Shown: positions 1 to 7,130 of the stretch, in pieces
Layout: each line of letters starts with the position of its first letter
How positions within the stretch are numbered: position 1 is the first letter of the stretch
Source: Larkinella bovis
GTDB taxonomy: Bacteria; Bacteroidota; Bacteroidia; Cytophagales; Spirosomataceae
NCBI RefSeq assembly: GCF_042655385.1
Contig: NZ_JBHSMA010000002.1
Location: forward strand, 248,001 to 312,000
Reading direction: 5' to 3'
Length of the DNA stretch: 64,000 bases
Made by a program: the position numbers and the translations under genes
The notes under the pieces: generated by a model
Told to the model about the DNA's origin: nothing
Databases searched by the model: none
Seen by the model: only the letters and a program-made list of their open reading frames with translations

Positions 1-1
1 A

Positions 2-853
2 TTGAAAGGAGAGGGCATCGCCCAGCTTTACCTGCTGCCCAAATCGCAAATCAACCTGGACATGGACGCGATGGTGGACGGTACGCACCCGAACGATCTG
101 GGCATGCAGCAGTACGCCGATGCCTACGAACGCTCGCTCCGGGCTATTTTGAAAGAACCGGTCGGCCCTTTTTCGACCACAAAACCCCGCATACAATCCC
201 GCGATTCGAGAATCTACGACTGGGAAACCCGGCACCGTGACATTCTGGCCCGGCTGAAAACCCATCCACCCCGCATCGTTTACATCGGCAATTCCATTAC
301 GCATTACTGGGGGGGCGAACCCAACGCCCCGCGCGCGCAGGGGTCCGATTCCTGGAAAACCGTGATGGAACCGCTGGGTGTGCAAAATCTGGGCTACGGC
401 TGGGACCGCATCGAAAACGCGCTCTGGCGGGTGTACCACGGTGAACTCGAGGGTTACCGGGCGGAACAGGTGGTTTTGATGATTGGTACCAACAACATTC
501 ACATCAACTCGGATGCAGAAATTGCCGCCGGACTGAAACTACTGGTGGAGGCTATCAAAGTCCGCCAGCCCACCGCCGACATTCTCATGATCGGCCTCTT
601 GCCCCGTCGAAACGAGGAAAAACGGCTGGAAAAGCTGAACGAAGAACTGGCGCAGGTCGCCGGGGAAGTCAATGCCACGTTTGCGCAACCCGGTTTGGTT
701 TTCCTGAAACCGGACGGAAAAATCGACGAAACGCTGTTCAGCGACGGGCTGCATCCCAACGCGGAGGGCTACCGGCGGTTTGCGGAGAAGCTCCGGCCGT
801 ATCTGAAAAAAGCGCCGGAACCGCAGCCCAAAAGCAGGAAAGGCACGAAGTAA
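2..853 (+). CDS. Tandem SGNH/GDSL hydrolase, 3' part only (cut by window edge)
   Basis: The frame is open to the left edge, so the real start lies outside the window. The visible product holds the end of one SGNH hydrolase domain, with its last catalytic block (DGTHPNDLG) near residue 27, followed by a complete second SGNH domain. In the second domain the Ser block is IGNSITHYWGG, the Gly block NLGYGWD, the Asn block MIGTNN and the Asp/His block SDGLHPNAEGY. Such tandem esterases usually act on acetyl groups of glycans outside the cytoplasm, but the substrate is not visible here. It converges on the TonB receptor gene with only 7 bases between the stop codons. The family call is firm; the role is inferred. 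Confidence 0.85.
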   Translation: MKGEGIAQLYLLPKSQINLDMDAMVDGTHPNDLGMQQYADAYERSLRAILKEPVGPFSTTKPRIQSRDSRIYDWETRHRDILARLKTHPPRIVYIGNSITHYWGGEPNAPRAQGSDSWKTVMEPLGVQNLGYGWDRIENALWRVYHGELEGYRAEQVVLMIGTNNIHINSDAEIAAGLKLLVEAIKVRQPTADILMIGLLPRRNEEKRLEKLNEELAQVAGEVNATFAQPGLVFLKPDGKIDETLFSDGLHPNAEGYRRFAEKLRPYLKKAPEPQPKSRKGTK

Positions 854-860
854 ACCGGCC

Positions 861-3239
861 TCAATCCGGGTTTTCGGCCTGCCGGATGCGCGGCCCCTTG
901 ATCTCTTTTTTGCCCAGCTTGTACGCAACCGTTAGCCGGATGTGCTGATTCTGAACGCGGTATGTTTGCGTTTGTCGAAAGGTGTCCGTTACGGTTTCTT
1001 CCGTAATGAAGGTGTGGGGCGTCAGAATCGTGTCCATGCGGAGGCTCATGACGAAGCGTTTGCTTTTCGATTCCCGGCTGACCGTCAGGCTGTAGTATTT
1101 CCAGCCAGTCCGGTAGCCCTGCAACTGGAGGGTGTTGGCGTCGAAAAAACCGTAAAAATCGACGCTGAAGCCGTGGGGCAGTTTGTAACTCCCGTTCAGC
1201 ACGAATTCCCGCATCAGACCGTGGTTGCTTAGGTTCAGCGCCCGGCTTTTCAACCAGACGTACTGTGGCGTCATCGTCGCACTCAGATTCAGCCGGGCCG
1301 ACGGTTTCCAGTTGAGTGTCAACGATACGCCCAGTCGGCGGTTCTGGCCCACGTTCTGCCAGGTGCTTTCAAAAACGCCGTCGGGCCGGGCCGTTCGGAT
1401 GCTCTCGATGCTGTTGCGGTTATCGTTGTAAAACAGGCCGATAGCCGTAAAAAACCGGGTGGCGTTGCGGACATAATTCAACTGGTACCGGCGGGTCAGT
1501 TCGGGGCGGAGGTGCGGGTTTCCAAACTGGATGTTCAACGAGTCGCTGTTGTTTACGGTCGGATTCAGGAGGGAAAAATAAGGGCGGACCAGTTTGACGG
1601 TATAACTGAGCTTCAACGAACTTTTCGGACTCAGGGTACGACTGATCAGCAGGTTGGGAACGACGTTCTGGAACGACGGCATGCGGAGGGGCGTAGCGCG
1701 AAAAACCGCCTTCAGATCCGTTTGCTCGAAGCGGGTTCCTGCCACCAGTTGCCACTTATCCAGCCGGACGCTGAAACTGGTGTAGGCGGCATACACGGTA
1801 CTCTCGTACGAAAAGAAATTCGAACGGATCGGGTCGTTCTTATACGTTTGATGATCAAAATCGTAGGTGCCGAACCGACTGTCGCTGTTCAGCACTTTCC
1901 GGGTTAGTTTGCCCCCGGTTTCCCAGTTGAGCTGCTTCGTAAAGGAATGCGTATAATCGGCCTGAAGAATCAAATCGCGGTTTCGGGTTTTGCTGTTGAA
2001 GATTTCCCCGTAATCGATCTCGTTGCGGGTCACTTGCTCCAGTTCGTAGCCATTGGTTCCGGTGAACAGAAAATACAGGCCCAGCAGTGAAAACTCTTTC
2101 CGTTTATCGTTCGACGCTGCCGTGTACCCGGCGCTGAACGTACTGCCGGTGTTGCCAACCGGGGTATCGATATGCCGCCGGAAAGCAGGCTGAAGGGGTT
2201 CGTTTTCGCCGTAAAAATGATTCGAAACCGTCCGGGTCCGGAACGGCGACCAGCGGGCGCGGTAGCCGAAGGTGACGGTTTTCAGCGAATCGAGGCTATA
2301 CAACACGTTGAAACCGCCGACGAGAAAATCGCCGATCTGCCGGGATTCATTTTTCTGGACAATATGCAGCGATGGGGCTTCCCGTTCGAGAACGGCGCCG
2401 TTGCGGTTCCAGAACTTCTGGTAAAAACCGTCGGCTTTCAGCAGCCATTTGCCGGATTTGTGCTGCCCATCGCTCATGATGTTTTCGGTACGGTTTCCCA
2501 GAATGGCGCGGAGGTTGCCGTTCGTAGCGTTTTCGGGGCTTTTGCGGGTCGTGATGTTTACCACGCCGTCGGTCCCTTCGGCCTCGTAGCGGGCCGAAGG
2601 GTGCGTGATGACGTCAACCTTGACGATGCTTTCTCCGCTGATGGTTTTTAACGCATCCGCCACCGACGACGCATAAATTTCGGACGGTTTGCCATCGATG
2701 AACACCCGAATCCGGGAACTGCCGCGCAGGGAAAGGCTGCCGTTGGCATCGACAGACAGCAGGGGCACTTTGCGCAGCACATCCGCAGCGTCGCTTCCGG
2801 CGATGGCGGGCAGGTTTTCGGCATTGAAAGTAAGCCCGTCGACCCGCTGCTCGATGAGCGGTTTCTGGCCCCGGACGGTGACGGTTTTCAGCATTTTCGC
2901 ATCCTGACTAAGGACAATCGTTCCTAACTCCAGCGTGGGATGTTCGGCGCTTAGGGTCCAGACCGGTGTTGGCACCGGGCGGTATCCCACCGAGCTAATC
3001 GTCAGGTAATACGTACCCATCGGAATTCGTACCAGGGCAAACCGGCCCAGGCTGTCGGTCAGTGTCCCGGTCACTAACGAATCGCCCCGGAACAGCGAAA
3101 CCGTCGCAAACGGTACGGCTTTCTGCGTCAGCGAATCCACAACGGTTCCTTCGACGCGGCCCTGATTGCCAGGCTCCTGCGCTTGAAGGCTCAGTAGACG
3201 TAAAACGAGGAGAAGAAGGATAAAAATGAACGGCTTCAT
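861..3239 (-). CDS. TonB-dependent outer-membrane receptor (beta-barrel family)
   Basis: About 792 residues. A signal peptide starts at MKPFIFILLLL, so I chose that ATG over the one six codons upstream. An N-terminal carboxypeptidase-regulatory-like beta-sandwich follows (GTVVDSLTQKAVPFATV, then GYRPV), then a plug domain (LPAIAGSDAADVLRKVP, VFIDGKP) and a long C-terminal barrel. It lacks the SusC signature and has no SusD partner beside it. It therefore fits the smaller outer_membrane_beta-barrel type of receptor, whose ligand is often a peptide, metal chelate or unknown. Upstream on the same strand lies the dioxygenase-like gene, 100 bases away; a shared transcript is possible. I saw no strong promoter motif in the gap. 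Confidence 0.85.
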   Translation of the reverse strand: MKPFIFILLLLVLRLLSLQAQEPGNQGRVEGTVVDSLTQKAVPFATVSLFRGDSLVTGTLTDSLGRFALVRIPMGTYYLTISSVGYRPVPTPVWTLSAEHPTLELGTIVLSQDAKMLKTVTVRGQKPLIEQRVDGLTFNAENLPAIAGSDAADVLRKVPLLSVDANGSLSLRGSSRIRVFIDGKPSEIYASSVADALKTISGESIVKVDVITHPSARYEAEGTDGVVNITTRKSPENATNGNLRAILGNRTENIMSDGQHKSGKWLLKADGFYQKFWNRNGAVLEREAPSLHIVQKNESRQIGDFLVGGFNVLYSLDSLKTVTFGYRARWSPFRTRTVSNHFYGENEPLQPAFRRHIDTPVGNTGSTFSAGYTAASNDKRKEFSLLGLYFLFTGTNGYELEQVTRNEIDYGEIFNSKTRNRDLILQADYTHSFTKQLNWETGGKLTRKVLNSDSRFGTYDFDHQTYKNDPIRSNFFSYESTVYAAYTSFSVRLDKWQLVAGTRFEQTDLKAVFRATPLRMPSFQNVVPNLLISRTLSPKSSLKLSYTVKLVRPYFSLLNPTVNNSDSLNIQFGNPHLRPELTRRYQLNYVRNATRFFTAIGLFYNDNRNSIESIRTARPDGVFESTWQNVGQNRRLGVSLTLNWKPSARLNLSATMTPQYVWLKSRALNLSNHGLMREFVLNGSYKLPHGFSVDFYGFFDANTLQLQGYRTGWKYYSLTVSRESKSKRFVMSLRMDTILTPHTFITEETVTDTFRQTQTYRVQNQHIRLTVAYKLGKKEIKGPRIRQAENPD

Positions 3240-3339
3240 GGCGGACGGACTGGGCAAAAACGGGCTGCGGATCGGCGGTCAGGGCAATGCAGGAGCAGCC
3301 TCGCGTTGGCGAAGAATGGGTCTGGTTCGGGTTGTTGCG

Positions 3340-3981
3340 TTACTTCCGGGTTGCCGGATAATTCGGGATGTTTTTGCCGAGGTAGATGTTGCGTTCGCCT
3401 TTGTACATGTTGCCAGCGTCTATGAGCTTGACGATGCCGCTGCCACCCCGGTTTTCCAGTTTTCGGCGTTGATCGGCGGTCAGGAGGGGGTCGTCATCGA
3501 ACAGAAATTCGTCGATGTAGTATTCATTGAGGCCCGGTTCTTTGATCGTAATATGAATATGCGCCGGATCGGAATGGCCGGGGTAGGGAGCTGGTCGGAG
3601 GGTGCCGAATTTGTAAAAACCGTTGGCGCCGGTACGCATCCAGCCCCGAATGGAACCGTGCCGCTTTTCCCACCCTTTGGCATCCGATTTAGCCGTGTAA
3701 TGCCCGGTTTCGTCGGTATGGTAAATGTACAGGACGACACCCGCTGCGGGCGTGCCGTCGGCTTTGTAGACGGTGCCATTAATACCCAGCGGTTTTTTGC
3801 CTTCCCAGGTCACATCCGGTAGCATCACGGTACTTTTTAGGTTTTCAAGCGGAACGGGCGATTCGTAAATCGCTTCGCAGCCTTCGCAGGGACCGCCCAC
3901 TTTCTGGGCGAAGGTGTTCGGTGAAACGAGACTGGAACCGGTCAGTAGCGTGAAGAGGATCGCAATTCGATGAGTTTTCAT
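3340..3981 (-). CDS. Secreted intradiol ring-cleavage dioxygenase-like protein
   Basis: The product shows the beta-sandwich core of protocatechuate 3,4-dioxygenase-type enzymes: GTVYKADGTPAAGVVLYIYH, then DAKGWEKRHGSIRGWM, then GFYKFGTLRPAPYPG and PAHIHITIKEPG. The Tyr, Arg and His-x-His positions that hold iron in the family can be seen (YPGHSDPAHIH), so it may be catalytic. A signal peptide begins at MKTHRIAILFTLL; the longer frame from 4011 adds ten polar residues in front of it and is less likely. Cys-rich GPCEGCEAIYE just after the signal peptide is usual for secreted members of this group in Bacteroidota. Its true substrate is unknown; sequence alone does not show that it cleaves catechols. 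Confidence 0.75.
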   Translation of the reverse strand: MKTHRIAILFTLLTGSSLVSPNTFAQKVGGPCEGCEAIYESPVPLENLKSTVMLPDVTWEGKKPLGINGTVYKADGTPAAGVVLYIYHTDETGHYTAKSDAKGWEKRHGSIRGWMRTGANGFYKFGTLRPAPYPGHSDPAHIHITIKEPGLNEYYIDEFLFDDDPLLTADQRRKLENRGGSGIVKLIDAGNMYKGERNIYLGKNIPNYPATRK

Positions 3982-4075
3982 TGTCGTACGGTTTTTCGGT
4001 TGGACATCCATTAGCTCCTGAAACGGCTAATCGACCTGATGCAGTAAACCAACACCGGTTTTGGTGGATCCCCAA

Positions 4076-4140
4076 AAAAAGTAGAGGAACGACCCGGAAA
4101 GTAGATAAGTGATGCCGCGGGTGCGTTTCCTCTACTTTTT
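4076..4140. repeat. 14-bp inverted repeat in a divergent promoter region
   Basis: AAAAAGTAGAGGAA at 4076-4089 is exactly complementary to 4127-4140. Inside it ACCCG and CGGGT can pair again. It sits between the divergent dioxygenase-like gene and the LytS kinase gene. It could be a two-way terminator-like hairpin or an operator; sequence alone does not decide. Confidence 0.5.
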
Positions 4141-4227
4141 CGGTCGCTGGTCGATATAATTTCAATCGAACTTGTCTTTTGCTTTCATTTACAGTGAAAT
4201 ACAGGCATACCTAGTTGCTCGCTGATC

Positions 4228-5292
4228 ATGGATTTTCTGGACCGCCCCCTGAAACTGCCGCTTTCCAACCGCACCGTTCCGCTCAAATACGCGCTGGTGC
4301 ACGCGGCCTACTGGATCCTGATTACCGGTTTTTTCCTATACGAAAAACGGTATCTGATTTACAAGGCCAGTTTGTCGTATTTTACGGTTTGCGTCGTGAT
4401 GCGGGTGTCGTTGCTGATCGTCATTGCGTACCTGAACCTGCATTATTTCCTGCCCCGGTATCTGCTCAAAAAGCGGTATGGTCGCTATTTTTCGCTGGTC
4501 CTGCTGTCCATTCTGGGGTATCTGCTGGCGCAGAGCCTGTTTGATTATTACCTGTACGGCTACGTCATCGGGCCGATGCGCAACAGTGATTTATGGGAAA
4601 GTCTTTCCTACAATTTTTTCAGTACGTTATGGTACCTGGGCCTGATGGTGGCGCTGAAGCTGAGTATCGACTGGTACGAGCAACAGCGTATTTTGCAGAA
4701 AATCACCGTCGAGAAGTTGCAGGCCGAAGTGAATTTTCTGCGGTCGCAGGTCAACCCACATTTCCTGTTCAACATCCTGAATAACCTGTACGCGCTGACG
4801 CTCAAAAAGTCGGATCTGGCGCCGGATGTGGTGCTAAAACTGTCCGAAATGATGGAATACATGCTCTACGATAGCGACGATGTGCGGGTACCCCTCGAAA
4901 AGGAAATCCGGTATTTGCAGAATTACATCGAACTGGAGAAAATCCGCTGCGGGGATCATTCGGATATTGCGCTGGAAATCAATGGGAAGCCCAACGGGCA
5001 GGAAATTGCCCCTTTGCTGTTGCTACCGCTGATCGAGAATGCCTTCAAACACGGTATTGGCCGTCAGGCCCGGGAAGCCTGGCTGCACGGCAGAATCAAC
5101 CTCGACGCTTCGGCGGTAGAACTGACGGTGGAAAACAACAAACCGGCGCTCCAGCCCCCGGAAGCCAAAGGCGGCATTGGGCTGGCTAATCTGAGAAAAC
5201 GGCTTGAACTCCTCTACCCCGGTCGGCACACGTTCCAGACCGAGGAAAAACCGGATCGTTACAAAGTATCACTGAGTATTCTGTTTTCCTGA
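4228..5292 (+). CDS. LytS/YehU-type sensor histidine kinase
   Basis: 354 residues. The N-terminal half carries four hydrophobic stretches that look like membrane helices, with no large periplasmic domain. A short coiled linker (about 150-165) leads into the His_kinase domain with the phosphoacceptor block VNPHFLFN, His178. The ATP-binding domain has the N-box LLPLIENAFKHG and the G-box GGIGLANLRKRL. Kinases of this type pair with LytTR-domain regulators, and one lies 1.1 kb downstream on the same strand (6372-7088). The two secreted-protein genes in between make the arrangement unusual. The next gene starts 5 bases after this stop, so they are surely co-transcribed. Confidence 0.93.
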   Translation: MDFLDRPLKLPLSNRTVPLKYALVHAAYWILITGFFLYEKRYLIYKASLSYFTVCVVMRVSLLIVIAYLNLHYFLPRYLLKKRYGRYFSLVLLSILGYLLAQSLFDYYLYGYVIGPMRNSDLWESLSYNFFSTLWYLGLMVALKLSIDWYEQQRILQKITVEKLQAEVNFLRSQVNPHFLFNILNNLYALTLKKSDLAPDVVLKLSEMMEYMLYDSDDVRVPLEKEIRYLQNYIELEKIRCGDHSDIALEINGKPNGQEIAPLLLLPLIENAFKHGIGRQAREAWLHGRINLDASAVELTVENNKPALQPPEAKGGIGLANLRKRLELLYPGRHTFQTEEKPDRYKVSLSILFS

Positions 5293-5297
5293 AACTT

Positions 5298-5771
5298 ATG
5301 AAATCGCTAGGGAATTGGCTTTTAATCCTGCTGGCAATCGGCTTTGTGCAGGCCAGCCGCGTGTCGCCCGACCAGGTAACCTTTCGGGCCACGAGCCCCT
5401 GCGACCGGATTCCCCGGTCGATGTTATCCATTCCGACCACGACGGAATGCGAAATGATCCAATGGAATCTGGCACTTTACCGTGACCCGCGTAACCAGAA
5501 CCCGACGGTTTATAAACTCCATTATACCTATGGTATGTCCAAACCGTCGACGACCGGTTTTCAGGACGGAATGGGCAGCGGTACGAAAGAAGGGAACTGG
5601 TCGATGCAGCAAGAAGGCAAAAACAAAACCTTTTACCGGCTGGAACCATCGGCGTCGGCTCCCGCGATTTCGTTCGTCCGGCTGGACGATAATCTGCTGC
5701 ATTTGCTCGATCCGGACGGAAAACTGATGATTGGGCACGCCGGATGGAGTTACACCCTCAATCGAAAATAA
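5298..5771 (+). CDS. Small secreted protein, NlpE-like fold suspected (paralogue 1)
   Basis: 157 residues with a signal peptide (LLILLAIGFVQASR). After it come SPCDRIPR, a block ECEMIQWNLALYRDP, then KEGNWSMQQE and a C-terminal FVRLDDNLLHLLDPDGKL ending in SYTLNRK. This order (short Cys motif, L-x-L-Y strand, 'G-x-W' strand, L-x-LLD-x-G, Y-x-L-x-R) resembles the N-terminal domain of NlpE-type copper-resistance/envelope-stress lipoproteins. The similarity is by eye and weak, and the lipid-anchor Cys is absent. It is a clear paralogue of the next gene. Both lie between a kinase and its likely regulator, so a sensing or accessory role in that system is an inference. Confidence 0.7.
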   Translation: MKSLGNWLLILLAIGFVQASRVSPDQVTFRATSPCDRIPRSMLSIPTTTECEMIQWNLALYRDPRNQNPTVYKLHYTYGMSKPSTTGFQDGMGSGTKEGNWSMQQEGKNKTFYRLEPSASAPAISFVRLDDNLLHLLDPDGKLMIGHAGWSYTLNRK

Positions 5772-5783
5772 CCGCCTACGATC

Positions 5784-6272
5784 ATGAAAAGCCACTTTTT
5801 ATACACCTTGATCGTTGGTTTGCTTGGGGTGGGCCACCATGCCGATGCACAGGACGCCCGGGCTACGACTTCCCAAACGACATCCCGCACACCCATCGCG
5901 GAAGGTGCGACGGTGTTTGGCGTTTTTGACGGACGGTTTCCCTGCGCCGAAATTTATAAAGATTGGAAGCAGCCCGTTCGGCCTGAGTGCGTCAAGATGA
6001 AGTGGAGCCTCACCCTTTATCAGGATGCCCAAACCCATCAGCCAACGACGTATCGGTTAAACCGCTCAGTCCGCGAAGGGAAGTGGGCCATTGTTCGCGG
6101 TATCAAAACCGATCCGGACGCGGTAGTGTTTCAACTGGATTCGGATAAACCGGACGTTTCCATTTACCTCCTGAAAGGGGACGACAATGTGCTGTTTGTG
6201 CTGGATCAGCAACGTCGCTTCCGGGTCGGGACGGACTATTTAAGTTATACGCTAAACCGGGTTGTAAATTGA
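5784..6272 (+). CDS. Small secreted protein, NlpE-like fold suspected (paralogue 2)
   Basis: 162 residues, starting 12 bases after the previous stop. A signal peptide (LYTLIVGLLGVGHHADAQ) is followed by FPCAEIYKDW, ECVKMKWSLTLYQD, REGKWAIVRG and GDDNVLFVLDQQRRF, ending with SYTLNRVVN. Each block lines up with one in the preceding gene, so the two arose by tandem duplication, though they are now diverged. Each keeps a PC-x(4)-like Cys after the signal peptide and a second Cys before the W-x-L strand, which suggests a disulphide in the periplasm. No enzyme motif is visible. It lies upstream of the LytTR regulator, separated by a 99-base gap that holds an intergenic repeat. Confidence 0.7.
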   Translation: MKSHFLYTLIVGLLGVGHHADAQDARATTSQTTSRTPIAEGATVFGVFDGRFPCAEIYKDWKQPVRPECVKMKWSLTLYQDAQTHQPTTYRLNRSVREGKWAIVRGIKTDPDAVVFQLDSDKPDVSIYLLKGDDNVLFVLDQQRRFRVGTDYLSYTLNRVVN

Positions 6273-6279
6273 TTCTGCG

Positions 6280-6361
6280 TTTACGGTTTTCGCCAGACCG
6301 AGCATCGATGATCGGGTAAGGGCGGAGCCACTGTAAACCGGAAACCATAAACCGTATACCG
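6280..6361. repeat. Intergenic inverted-repeat element (copy 1)
   Basis: The gap between the second small secreted gene and the regulator gene contains TTTACGGTTTTCG near 6280 and, in the opposite sense, AAACCATAAACCGTATACCG ending at 6361. The same two-armed arrangement and the exact 13-mer AAACCGTATACCG recur at 57062-57075 in another intergenic gap. It lies directly upstream of the regulator start at 6372, so it may affect that gene's leader. Confidence 0.5.
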
Positions 6362-6371
6362 CCCCCTGCTT

Positions 6372-7088
6372 ATGCTGAGATGCGTGGTGATTGATGACGA
6401 GTCGCTGGCTCGTGAAGTTCTGGAAGGGTATTTGAACCGGGTGGATTTTGTCGGTTCGATCCGCCAGTTTGGGAACGCCCGCGATGCGCTCGATTATCTG
6501 AAAAGCCACGAAGCGGATGTGCTGTTTCTGGACATTGAAATGCCCGAAATGAACGGCATCGAGTTCCTGAAAACCCTGCCCCAGCCACCCCTGACGGTTT
6601 TTACGACGGCTTACCGCGACTATGCCTTCGAAGGATTTGAACTGGGCGTCATCGACTTTCTGTTAAAACCCATTGCGTATCCCCGGTTTTGGCTGGCCAT
6701 TGAAAAAATTCGGGATTTTTTAGCGCTGAAAGAGCAGAATGCCCGGCTCGAAGACCGCCCGGCTGATGGGCCGCTGGGAGCGGTTTTTGTGAAGAGCGGG
6801 GTGCAGCGCATCAAACTCCAGTTTGAGGAGGTGACGTACATTCAGGGCCTGAAAGATTACGCCATCATTCATACCGACACCCGCAAAATCGTGCTGAAAG
6901 GCTCTATTAAAGCCATGCAGGACATCTTCCCGCCCAGCCATTTTGTGCGCGTGCACAAATCGTTCATCGTGGCGGTTTCAAGGGTTGCCCGGATTGAACG
7001 AAACCGGTTGGTAATCAATCAAAATCAGATTCCGATAGGTCGTAATTACAAGGAGGAGGTGGAAAAGCTGTTCGTTCAGAAAAGATGA
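6372..7088 (+). CDS. LytTR-family response regulator
   Basis: 238 residues. The receiver domain has the acidic pair DD (8-9), the phosphoacceptor Asp54 in LFLDIEMPEMNG and Lys in the block DFLLKPIAY. The C-terminal LytTR DNA-binding domain runs from about 135 (FVKSGVQRIKL) to the end, with the typical strand order YIQGLKDYAIIHT, HFVRVHKSFIV and IPIGRNYKEE. LytTR domains bind pairs of short direct repeats spaced about two helical turns apart. The regulator ends the kinase / secreted pair / regulator group, and it converges on the cytochrome gene that ends at 7131. The usual partner is the LytS-type kinase at 4228. Confidence 0.92.
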   Translation: MLRCVVIDDESLAREVLEGYLNRVDFVGSIRQFGNARDALDYLKSHEADVLFLDIEMPEMNGIEFLKTLPQPPLTVFTTAYRDYAFEGFELGVIDFLLKPIAYPRFWLAIEKIRDFLALKEQNARLEDRPADGPLGAVFVKSGVQRIKLQFEEVTYIQGLKDYAIIHTDTRKIVLKGSIKAMQDIFPPSHFVRVHKSFIVAVSRVARIERNRLVINQNQIPIGRNYKEEVEKLFVQKR

Positions 7089-7130
7089 ATGGCCAACAAT
7101 CTTGTCTTACTCTCGCCGGTCGTTCGAAGC

